Shown: in pieces, positions 1-7,537 of the stretch
Layout of the letters: each line of letters opens with the position of its first letter
Numbering within the stretch: the stretch's first letter is position 1
Position numbers and translations under genes: made by a program
Source of the DNA: Pseudomonadota bacterium
GTDB taxonomy: Bacteria; Pseudomonadota; Alphaproteobacteria; Sphingomonadales; Sphingomonadaceae
Assembly: GCA_039818985.1 (NCBI GenBank)
Contig: JBCBSU010000001.1
Location: forward strand, 1,328,367 to 1,392,366
Length of the DNA: 64,000 bases
Reading direction: 5' to 3'
Notes under the pieces: generated by a model
Database searches by the model: none
Told to the model about the DNA's origin: nothing
Seen by the model: the letters and a program-made list of their open reading frames with translations, nothing else

Positions 1-1554
1 CCGCCGCATATCGGCCATGCCTATGAGGCGATTGCGACCGATGCCATTGCCCGCTTCCAGAGATTGCGCGGACGCGATGTCCGGTTCCAGACCGGAACCG
101 ATGAGCATGGCCTGAAAATGGCGCAGAAAGCTGCGGAGCAGGGTGTTGCGCCGCGCCAGCTTGCCGATACAATGAGCCAGCTTTTCAGGGATATGTGCGA
201 CAAGCTCAATATCTCTTATGATGTTTTCCAGCGAACCACCGATGCGGCGCATCATGATGCCAGCCAGGCTATCTGGAAGGCGATGGAAGCCAATGGGGAT
301 CTTTATCTTGACCGTTATGAAGGCTGGTATTCGGTTCGCGACGAGGCCTATTATGATGAAAGCGAACTGATCGAAGACGAAGATGCCGATGGCAAATCGG
401 TTAAGCTGTCGCCACAGGGCACCCCGGTCGAATGGACCGCCGAGGAGAGCTGGTTTTTCCGACTGTCAGAATATCAGCAGCCATTGCTCGATCTCTATCG
501 CGATCATCCCGAATTTCTGCAGCCGGACAATCGCCGCAACGAGATGATCCGCTTTGTCGAGGGCGGGTTGAGAGACCTCAGCGTATCGCGTACGAGTTTC
601 GACTGGGGCGTGAAGGTGCCTGGAAGCGACAATCATGTCATGTATGTCTGGGTCGATGCGCTGACCAATTATCTTACCGGCCTCGGCTACCCCTATACCG
701 GCGGTGATTTCACCCGTTATTGGACCGAAAATGGCGATATCAATCATATTATCGGCAAGGATATTGTCCGCTTTCACAGCGTCTATTGGCCGGCTTTCCT
801 GATGAGCGCGGGTCTGCCGCTGCCAAAACGTGTTTTCGGCCATGGCTTCCTGCTGAATCGCGGTGAGAAAATGTCGAAATCGCTGGGCAATGTTGTCGAC
901 CCTTTGGTGCTGGCTGAGAGTTTCGGGGTTGACCAACTGCGCTATTTTCTGCTCGCCGATGTCGTCTTCGGAAAAGATGGCAGCTATTCCGCAGAAGCGA
1001 TTGTTACTCGGACAAATGCTGATCTGGCCAACAGCTTTGGCAATCTGGCGCAGCGTACGCTTTCGATGATCTACAAGAATCTCGATGGCAGGTTGGTGAC
1101 GGACTATGTCGCCGATACAGCCGATGCCGAACTGGCGACCACCATCGCCGAGGCGACGCAAAAGGCTTTCCCGCAAGCCTTTACGCAATTCGATCTGTCC
1201 GGTGCTATCGATGCCTGGCGTCGCGGGGTCTTTGCCTGCAACCAATATGTTGATGAACAGGCTCCCTGGGCGCTGAAAAAGACCGACCCGGAGCGCATGG
1301 GCATGGTGCTGATGACATTGTTCCGCGCTATCCGCGACCTGGCCATCTGCATTCAGCCGGTGGTACCTGAGGCGGCAGAAAGGCTGCTTGAGCAGATGGG
1401 TATTGCTGCTGATCAGCGCGACTTTGCAGCCCTTGGTGATGAAAGCTGGTATGCGGCGCTCGCATCAGGCGAATTTACCCTCGACAAACCAGTGCCGATT
1501 TTTCCGCGACTGGAAATGCCGGATGGTGCCGAGGAAGCAGGGGATACTGGCTGA
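1..1554 (+). CDS. metG: Methionine--tRNA ligase, 5' end missing
   Basis: Charges tRNA-Met with methionine in the cytoplasm. The reading frame is open from base 1, so the start codon lies before the window. The visible 517 residues begin inside the class I HIGH signature (PHIGHAYEA). The KMSKS loop (GEKMSKSLGN) is at about residue 290, bases 868-882, with the usual DNHVMYVWVDAL editing/core segment before it and the alpha-helical anticodon-binding region after it. There is no C-terminal EMAP-like dimerisation domain, so this is the short type of MetRS. The stop overlaps the start of tatD by one base (TGATG), an arrangement commonly seen for metG-tatD in bacteria. Confidence 0.97.
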   Translation, partial: PPHIGHAYEAIATDAIARFQRLRGRDVRFQTGTDEHGLKMAQKAAEQGVAPRQLADTMSQLFRDMCDKLNISYDVFQRTTDAAHHDASQAIWKAMEANGDLYLDRYEGWYSVRDEAYYDESELIEDEDADGKSVKLSPQGTPVEWTAEESWFFRLSEYQQPLLDLYRDHPEFLQPDNRRNEMIRFVEGGLRDLSVSRTSFDWGVKVPGSDNHVMYVWVDALTNYLTGLGYPYTGGDFTRYWTENGDINHIIGKDIVRFHSVYWPAFLMSAGLPLPKRVFGHGFLLNRGEKMSKSLGNVVDPLVLAESFGVDQLRYFLLADVVFGKDGSYSAEAIVTRTNADLANSFGNLAQRTLSMIYKNLDGRLVTDYVADTADAELATTIAEATQKAFPQAFTQFDLSGAIDAWRRGVFACNQYVDEQAPWALKKTDPERMGMVLMTLFRAIRDLAICIQPVVPEAAERLLEQMGIAADQRDFAALGDESWYAALASGEFTLDKPVPIFPRLEMPDGAEEAGDTG

Positions 1555-2330
1555 TGCTCGTCGATTCGCATTGTCATCTCAACTATAAGGGCATGGCCGA
1601 AGACCAGCCTGAATTGCTGGCGCGGGCGCGGGGAGCAGGGGTCACCGCCATGCTCAATATCTCGACGCGCGAAAGCGAATGGGATGACGTCATCGCCACC
1701 GCCGAGCGTGAGGATGATGTCTGGGCCAGTGTCGGCATCCATCCACACGAGGCTGATGATCATGCCGATCTGGCGCTGGAGCGGCTTATCGCAGCCTCGG
1801 AACATCCGCGGGTTGTCGGCATCGGTGAAACCGGGCTGGACTATTATTATGATCATAGCGATCGCGGGCGGCAGCAGGACAGCATGCGCCTGCATATCGC
1901 TGCAGCGCGCGAGACCGGACTGCCGATGATCATACATATGCGCGATGCCGAAGACGATATGACCGCGATCCTGGCCGAGGAGCGTGAAAAGGGGCTGTTC
2001 CCCTGCCTCATTCACTGCTTCACCGCCGGCAAGGAATTCGCCGACCAGATGCTGGCATGGGATATTCCACTGTCGCTGTCGGGCATTGTGACCTTCAAAA
2101 ATGCCCGTGAATTGCAGCAGGTAGCCAAGGATATTCCATCACACAAGTTGCTGATAGAGACCGATGCGCCGTTTCTGGCGCCGGTGCCGCATCGCGGCAA
2201 GCGCGGTGAACCCGCCTTTGTCCGCAATACCGGCGAATTTCTCGCCGGGTTGCGCAATGAAGAGCCCGAGGCGCTGTTCGAAACCACAGCGCAGAATTTC
2301 TATGCGCTGTTCACCAAGGCGCGTCCGTGA
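1554..2330 (+). CDS. tatD: TatD family metal-dependent hydrolase (DNase-like)
   Basis: 258 residues, the usual TatD length. It opens with DSHCHLN, which holds the first metal-binding HxH. Further signature segments are GIGETGLDYYY (metal-bridging Glu), an HMRDAEDD stretch, LIHCFTAG (His ligand) and IETDAPFL (catalytic-site Asp). TatD proteins are TIM-barrel amidohydrolase-superfamily enzymes with 3'-5' exonuclease or DNase activity; the substrate here is inferred from the family. It is coupled to metG upstream by a one-base overlap, and its stop codon lies inside the GTGA start of the next gene, so the first four genes of the window look like one translationally coupled operon. Confidence 0.93.
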   Translation: MLVDSHCHLNYKGMAEDQPELLARARGAGVTAMLNISTRESEWDDVIATAEREDDVWASVGIHPHEADDHADLALERLIAASEHPRVVGIGETGLDYYYDHSDRGRQQDSMRLHIAAARETGLPMIIHMRDAEDDMTAILAEEREKGLFPCLIHCFTAGKEFADQMLAWDIPLSLSGIVTFKNARELQQVAKDIPSHKLLIETDAPFLAPVPHRGKRGEPAFVRNTGEFLAGLRNEEPEALFETTAQNFYALFTKARP

Positions 2331-3127
2331 AGCTGACGTTGCTCGGTTGCGGCACATCCGCCGGAGTGCCGCGGATCGGCAATGACTGGGGCGATTGCGA
2401 CCCGAATGAACCAAAGAACCGCCGCAGCCGTGTATCGCTGCATATCGCCATCGAAACCTCGGCGGATGAGACCATCGGCCTGCTGATCGATACCGCGCCC
2501 GATCTGCGTAACCAATGTCTTGCGCATGGCATTAGCGATCTCAGCCATGTGCTGTGGACGCATGATCATGCCGATCATTGCCACGGCATCGATGATCTTC
2601 GACCCTTTACCTATCGCCGCAAGGGCAAGCCGCTACATGGTTTTGGTCGACCCTATACCGCCGATGCGCTGCAGCGCCGCTTCGGCTATATTTTTGCAGG
2701 TGAGGATGGCTATGTTACCGTCGCCGATATGGCGGTGATCGGCAAAACCGGGCGCGACCATGCGGTCAGCATCTTCCCCGGCGTAGAAATTGCCGCTATC
2801 GATCAGCCACATGGGCCGGTGCAATCGACGGGGTTTCGGGTGTCACAGTCTGGCAAGAGTGTCGGCTATGCCACCGACTTTTCTGCTATAACCGAAGAGA
2901 TGGTCCAGTTCTACAAAGGCTGTGATTATCTCATCACCGATTGCCTGCGCCGCGAACCGCATCCGACCCATGCACATCTCGGCATGGCGCTGGATCTGGC
3001 CGAGCGCGCCGCTGTCGGCCATGCGGTGCTGACTCATCTCGACAAGTCGATGGACTATCGTAGCCTGTGCGCCGAAGTCGGCAATCGCGCCATTGTCGGT
3101 TATGATGGCTGGAAGGCAGAGCTATGA
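2327..3127 (+). CDS. MBL-fold metallo-hydrolase (PhnP/RNase Z-like)
   Basis: 266 residues with the metallo-beta-lactamase signature THDHADH at about residues 78-84 (His79, His81, Asp83, His84), an N-terminal GCGTSAGVPR strand-loop typical of the PhnP-like phosphodiesterase branch, a DCLRREPHPTHAHLG segment giving a further metal histidine, and VLTHLDKSMDY near the end. PhnP-type enzymes cleave cyclic phosphodiesters, but in sphingomonads this gene sits after tatD rather than in a phn cluster, so the substrate is unknown. The start is GTG, chosen because it gives a 4-base GTGA overlap with the tatD stop. Confidence 0.88.
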   Translation: MKLTLLGCGTSAGVPRIGNDWGDCDPNEPKNRRSRVSLHIAIETSADETIGLLIDTAPDLRNQCLAHGISDLSHVLWTHDHADHCHGIDDLRPFTYRRKGKPLHGFGRPYTADALQRRFGYIFAGEDGYVTVADMAVIGKTGRDHAVSIFPGVEIAAIDQPHGPVQSTGFRVSQSGKSVGYATDFSAITEEMVQFYKGCDYLITDCLRREPHPTHAHLGMALDLAERAAVGHAVLTHLDKSMDYRSLCAEVGNRAIVGYDGWKAEL

Positions 3128-3393
3128 GCGAATGGGATGGTATCTATCTGGTGCACAGCGTCGGCGTACTGGTCCTGGTGGGCAGCGCGTTACTGGCTTA
3201 TCGGTTACCGCTTGGTCAGGCAGTAAAGATGGCTGCGATATGGGTGCTGATTTTTGGCGCGGCTTTTCTCGCCGTGTCGGCTTATCGCAGCTTTGTCGGA
3301 GGAAGCAGCAGTGAACCGCGAACGGGGAACGAGAAAGCGTCGGACGGTCCATGGATCATTACCCCGGATCATGCCATCCATAATTTAACATAA
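3124..3393 (+). CDS. Small two-helix membrane protein
   Basis: 89 residues, ATG overlapping the previous stop by 4 bases (ATGA), hence clearly part of the metG-tatD-MBL operon. Two hydrophobic segments can be seen (around residues 6-26 and 34-54), followed by a polar tail ending in WIITPDHAIHNLT. The layout resembles the small membrane proteins that often follow tatD/MBL genes in sphingomonads and sometimes carry a retropepsin-like domain, but this copy ends right after the membrane part. No functional motif recognised. The short AT-rich stretch between this stop and mazG (3394-3414) holds no gene. Confidence 0.75.
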   Translation: MSEWDGIYLVHSVGVLVLVGSALLAYRLPLGQAVKMAAIWVLIFGAAFLAVSAYRSFVGGSSSEPRTGNEKASDGPWIITPDHAIHNLT

Positions 3394-3414
3394 TATATAT
3401 TATCGGATTCACTG

Positions 3415-4215
3415 ATGCCAGAGCAGACCAAGCCCCTTTCACAACCCGCAGCACCGGTTTCCGCAGATATCAGACCGCTGGCACGCATCATGCAGCAATT
3501 GCGTGATCCCATTGATGGTTGTCCCTGGGATCTCGAACAGGATTTCGCCAGCATCGCGCCCTATACGGTCGAAGAAGCCTATGAGGTTGCCGATGCGATT
3601 GATCGCAAGGACATGGATGACCTGTGCGGCGAACTGGGCGATCTGCTGCTTCAGGTCGTGTTTCATAGCCAGATGGCCAGCGAGGCTGGTCATTTCACGC
3701 TGCAACAGGTGATAGAAGGCATCTGCGCCAAGATGATTGCGCGTCACCCGCATGTTTACGGGGATCAGTCGGCCGAACAATGGGATTGGGAAGACATCAA
3801 GAAGCGCGAGCGCAGCGACAAGGGCCTATCCAGTGCGCTGGATGGCGTCGCACAGGCGCAACCAGCGCTGATGCGTGCCGAGAAACTGCAGAAACGGGCC
3901 GCGCGCACCGGTTTCGACTGGCCCGATGCCGAGAGCTGTTCCGATAAACTGACCGAAGAAACCGCTGAGCTTGCCGCTGCCGACAGTCCGCAGGAACAGC
4001 ATGAAGAGGCTGGTGACCTGCTCTTCGCGGCGGTTAATCTGGTGCGCCATTACGGTGTCGATCCCGAAACCGCGCTGCGCGATGCCAATCGCAAGTTCGA
4101 GCGACGTTTCAGGGCAATGGAGGCCGAAGCTAAGGGCGAGTTTGAATCGCTGTCGCTCGAAGCACAGGAAGCCCTGTGGCAGGCGGTCAAGCGTGCGGAG
4201 GTAAAGCCGACATAG
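3415..4215 (+). CDS. mazG: Nucleoside triphosphate pyrophosphohydrolase MazG
   Basis: 266 residues. It shows two MazG repeats: the first carries GCPWDLEQDFASIAPYT, then EEAYEV and GELGDLLLQV, giving the ExxE...ExxD metal-binding pattern; the second carries EETAEL and EEAGDLLFAAVN. MazG hydrolyses (d)NTPs to monophosphate and pyrophosphate; known roles are nucleotide sanitation and lowering (p)ppGpp during starvation. The KKRERSDKGLSSALDGVAQAQPALMRAEKLQKRAA linker is characteristic. Its last 29 bases overlap the 3' end of hflX on the opposite strand, so the two operons converge here without room for a terminator. Confidence 0.95.
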   Translation: MPEQTKPLSQPAAPVSADIRPLARIMQQLRDPIDGCPWDLEQDFASIAPYTVEEAYEVADAIDRKDMDDLCGELGDLLLQVVFHSQMASEAGHFTLQQVIEGICAKMIARHPHVYGDQSAEQWDWEDIKKRERSDKGLSSALDGVAQAQPALMRAEKLQKRAARTGFDWPDAESCSDKLTEETAELAAADSPQEQHEEAGDLLFAAVNLVRHYGVDPETALRDANRKFERRFRAMEAEAKGEFESLSLEAQEALWQAVKRAEVKPT

Positions 4216-5542
4216 CAGCGCGATGCATGCGCCAGAAGCGAGCCCAGTCCGGCGCTGCCATGCCGACAGTGATATCGCAATAATCGCCCTGCTCCGCACT
4301 GTTCAGCACATGGCCGTGCTGGTGCAGCCAGGCGATCTGGCGCCCGTCACTCAGCGGAATCCGAACGGTATCCACAGTTTCGTCACTGCGCAGCATTACC
4401 GCCATGACGTCACGTAACTGATCCAGACCCTCCCCCTGCATCGCAGAGGCCAATACCGCCGGATAAGGCGATTGCTGCATCGCCAATTCGATATCTGACC
4501 GGTCATCAATATCCAGCAGATCGGCCTTGTTCCACACCTCGATAACCGGTGTCCCCTCACCCGCTTCTCTGCCGCGTAGCACTACGCCAATTTCGGCCAG
4601 CACCGCCTCGACATCCGATTTCTGTTCGGCGCTGAACGGGTCGGCGATATCGCGTACATGCAATATGAGATCGGCGGCCAATACCTCTTCCAGCGTGGCA
4701 CGAAAGGCGGCGATAAGCTGGGTCGGAAGATCCGAGACGAACCCCACCGTGTCGGACAGAATAGACTTTGCTATGCCCGGCAGTTCGACCGCACGCATTG
4801 TGGGGTCGAGGGTCGCGAACAGCATGTCCTGCGCCATGACATCGCTGTCGGTCAGCCGGTTGAACAATGTCGACTTGCCGGCATTGGTATAGCCCACCAG
4901 TGCAATTAGCGGCCAGCCCTGACGTTGGCGGCGGCTGCGCTGCAATCCACGCGTCCGGGTAACTTCGCGCAATTCGCGCCGCAAGCGGGCGCGACGCTCA
5001 TTGAGCATGCGGCGGTCGGACTCGATCTGGGTCTCGCCCGGGCCACCAAGAAAGCCATAGCCGCCGCGTTGCCGTTCAAGGTGGGTCCAGCTGCGCACCA
5101 GACGGCCCGCCTGATAGTCGAGATGGGCCAACTCGACCTGTAGCCGGCCCTCCTGGGTTACGGCGCGTTCGCCGAATACCTCGAGGATCAGTCCGGTCCG
5201 GTCGATCACCTTGACCGCCAATTCGGTCTCCAGATTGCGTTGCTGGATTGCGCTCAGCGCGCCATCGACAATCAGCAGTTCGGCTTCGTGCGCTGCGATC
5301 ATCGTTGCCAGTTCATCAAGCTGGCCCTTGCCGAGCAGCGTTGCGGGCCGGATGGTACGCAGGCTATAGGCCTTGATATCGACGACATTGATGGCAATCG
5401 CCTCTGCAAGCCCCTTCGCTTCGGCCAGGCGCTCTTGGTGGCTTATGCCCGGGTGGTTGCCGATATCGGGATAGATGATGATCGCACGCGCGCCGCGGCT
5501 AATGCCTTCACGTTCATCTGTGGGGGTAAAACTGTTACTCAC
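4187..5542 (-). CDS. hflX: GTPase HflX
   Basis: 451 residues. The N-terminal HflX domain includes GKGQLDELA, the linker has the diagnostic GGPGETQIESDRR, and the Ras-like G domain starts with VGYTNAGKST (about residues 216-225), followed by DTVGFVSDLP and NKAD. HflX binds the 50S subunit and splits or rescues stalled 70S ribosomes, especially after heat stress. The start is GTG with only a weak upstream purine run; it lies 14 bases after hfq, so hflX is the last gene of the dusB-ntr-hfq-hflX operon. The 3' end runs antisense over the last codons of mazG. Confidence 0.95.
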   Translation of the reverse strand: MSNSFTPTDEREGISRGARAIIIYPDIGNHPGISHQERLAEAKGLAEAIAINVVDIKAYSLRTIRPATLLGKGQLDELATMIAAHEAELLIVDGALSAIQQRNLETELAVKVIDRTGLILEVFGERAVTQEGRLQVELAHLDYQAGRLVRSWTHLERQRGGYGFLGGPGETQIESDRRMLNERRARLRRELREVTRTRGLQRSRRQRQGWPLIALVGYTNAGKSTLFNRLTDSDVMAQDMLFATLDPTMRAVELPGIAKSILSDTVGFVSDLPTQLIAAFRATLEEVLAADLILHVRDIADPFSAEQKSDVEAVLAEIGVVLRGREAGEGTPVIEVWNKADLLDIDDRSDIELAMQQSPYPAVLASAMQGEGLDQLRDVMAVMLRSDETVDTVRIPLSDGRQIAWLHQHGHVLNSAEQGDYCDITVGMAAPDWARFWRMHRAAMSALPPHA

Positions 5543-5556
5543 AAAATACTTTACTG

Positions 5557-6051
5557 TCAGTCATCTGCAGGGGACTCTTCCCACTCACCCGTCAGATCGA
5601 TCGGACCACCTGGCTGTACAGTCGACACCGCATGCTTATAGGCCAGCTGCGCCATGCCATCGCGCTGCAGCAACATGCAGAAAAGGTCATAAGCGGCGAC
5701 ATTGCCCTGCAGCATGACACCATTGACAAGGAACATCGTCACCGGGGTTTCTGATGACTGGACCGCCGTCAGGAAAATGTCCTGCAGATTGCGGTTCTTG
5801 CTCTTGGTCTCGGCAGAATAGTTGTAAAACACCTCAAGATCCATCGGTTGCGATGGCATGATCGTCGAGATTGCGTGTTTATACACCAGTTGCGACTGCC
5901 CGTCACGGCGAAGCAGGATCGAGAAATTGTCGAACCATGTGACAACGCCCTGCAGTTTGACACCTTTGACCAGAAACATGGTGACTGGTGTGCGGCTTTT
6001 ACGCAGTGAATTCAGGAAGAGATCCTGTAAGGATTTTGCCTTTTCGGTCAT
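5557..6051 (-). CDS. hfq: RNA chaperone Hfq with two tandem Sm domains
   Basis: 164 residues, about twice the normal Hfq core. Domain 1 (about residues 7-72) and domain 2 (about 88-150) each begin with an LQD(L/I)FL helix and end in the Sm2 signature YKHA(I/V)ST. Domain 1 keeps the residues expected for U-rich RNA on the proximal face (Gln9, Lys58, His59) and part of the basic rim (Arg17, Lys18, Arg20). In domain 2 the rim positions are Gln98, Ser99 and Glu101, and the distal-face Lys is Met113. A ring of three such chains would be a pseudo-hexamer with alternating halves. Start chosen at MTEKAKSLQ, with a GGGGG run just upstream; an in-frame start 19 codons earlier has no support. Lies between ntrX and hflX. 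Confidence 0.95.
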   Translation of the reverse strand: MTEKAKSLQDLFLNSLRKSRTPVTMFLVKGVKLQGVVTWFDNFSILLRRDGQSQLVYKHAISTIMPSQPMDLEVFYNYSAETKSKNRNLQDIFLTAVQSSETPVTMFLVNGVMLQGNVAAYDLFCMLLQRDGMAQLAYKHAVSTVQPGGPIDLTGEWEESPADD

Positions 6052-6165
6052 CTGACCCCCGGTCTTTGTTTTCTTTGTGCCGACACATAATAGCGCCAGA
6101 GCAAACAATAATCACGGACCTAGTCATTGCACAAGCGTAATCCCGCGCCGGAGCAGAATAGTCGT

Positions 6166-7536
6166 CTATGATTTGCGTTCGTTGAGGCCGAGCAGCTTCA
6201 GCTTGCGGTGCAGCGCCGAGCGTTCCATGCCGATAAATGTCGCAGTTTTTGAAATATTTCCCGAAAAGCGGCGAATCTGTACCTTGAGATATTCGCGCTC
6301 GAAATTCTCGCGCGCCTCGCGCAACGGCACCCCTGTGAGCGTCGATACACCCAGGCCCTGATCGCTCTCGCCCTGCACGATTTCGGTTGGCAGCATGTCG
6401 AGCTCTATCTGCGCCACCTCGCCTTGCGGTGCCAGGATCACCATGCGCTCGACCAGGTTGCGCAGCTGGCGGACATTGCCCGGCCAGTCATAGCTCTGCA
6501 GTGCCGCCATGGCTTCGCTGCTGATATTGGGCGATGCGATGCCATGCTCCACCGCCAAGCGGGTGAGATAATGCTCAACCAGTGCGGGAATATCGTCGCG
6601 CCGTTCGCTCAGCGGCGGAATGGCTACAGGTACGACATTGAGTCGGTAGAACAGGTCTTCACGGAACCGCCCCTCGCGAATTTCGGTGTTGAGGTCGCGT
6701 GCGGTTGCCGAAACAAAGCGGACATCGACCTTTATCTGCCGTGTGCCGCCGACGCGCATAAAGCTCTGATCGGTAAGCACCCGCAAAATCTTGGCCTGGG
6801 TCGACAGCGGCATATCGGCGACCTCATCGAGGAAAAGGGTGCCGCCATGCGCACTTTCCAGCAGGCCGGTGCGCATCAGCTTGCCATTATCTTCCAGGCC
6901 GAAAAGCTGTTCCTCAAACCCTTCGGGCGTCATTCGCGCCGAGCTGATGGACACAAAGGCGGCATCGGCGCGGGGGCTCCAGCTGTGCAGCAGCCGCGCC
7001 GCGACCTCTTTGCCCACCCCTGCCGGGCCGGTGATCAGCAGCCGGCTGCCGGTGGTCGACACTTTTTTCAGCGTCGCCCGCACTCCGTTTATTGCCGTGG
7101 AATTGCCATTCAGCTCCTCGGCAATACCGAGCTTGCGCCGCAAACGGGCATTTTCGCGCCGCAACCTGTCGGTTTCAGTGGCGCGTGCGACCAGATGGAT
7201 CAGCCGCTCCGCCTCGAACGGCTTTTCGATAAAGTCGATGGCACCGCGCGATACGGCCGATACCGCTGTATCGATATTGCCATGGCCGGAAAAGATCAGC
7301 ACCGGCAGTTCCGGATCGCGTTCCTTTACCGCGTCGAGTATTTCCAGCCCGTCCAGGCGGCTGCCCTTGAGCCAGACATCGAGCAACAGCAATGATGGCC
7401 GGCGTTCATCAATCGCTTGCAGCGCAGAATCGCTATCGGCGGCGGTGCGGCAGCTATAGCCTTCATCCTCGAGCACACCGGCTACGAGTTCACGGATATC
7501 TCTCTCATCATCGACAATCAGTATATCGAGGGCCAT
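6166..7536 (-). CDS. ntrX: Response regulator NtrX (AAA+ type)
   Basis: 456 residues: receiver domain (phospho-acceptor Asp53 in LLLLDVWL; acidic pocket DDE at 9-11), AAA+ domain with Walker A GPAGVGKE and Walker B GGTLFLDEVADM, and a C-terminal Fis-type helix-turn-helix (FSGNISKTATFIGMERSALHRKLKLLGL region). Partner of the NtrY kinase, whose stop lies one base upstream. The stretch where NtrC-type activators have the GAFTGA loop that contacts sigma-54 instead reads LFGLEDNGKLMRTGLLESAHGG, so the loop is absent. This NtrX therefore probably acts with sigma-70 RNA polymerase or as a repressor, as reported for NtrX in other alphaproteobacteria. The name also rests on gene order. Confidence 0.95.
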   Translation of the reverse strand: MALDILIVDDERDIRELVAGVLEDEGYSCRTAADSDSALQAIDERRPSLLLLDVWLKGSRLDGLEILDAVKERDPELPVLIFSGHGNIDTAVSAVSRGAIDFIEKPFEAERLIHLVARATETDRLRRENARLRRKLGIAEELNGNSTAINGVRATLKKVSTTGSRLLITGPAGVGKEVAARLLHSWSPRADAAFVSISSARMTPEGFEEQLFGLEDNGKLMRTGLLESAHGGTLFLDEVADMPLSTQAKILRVLTDQSFMRVGGTRQIKVDVRFVSATARDLNTEIREGRFREDLFYRLNVVPVAIPPLSERRDDIPALVEHYLTRLAVEHGIASPNISSEAMAALQSYDWPGNVRQLRNLVERMVILAPQGEVAQIELDMLPTEIVQGESDQGLGVSTLTGVPLREARENFEREYLKVQIRRFSGNISKTATFIGMERSALHRKLKLLGLNERKS

Positions 7537-7537
7537 C

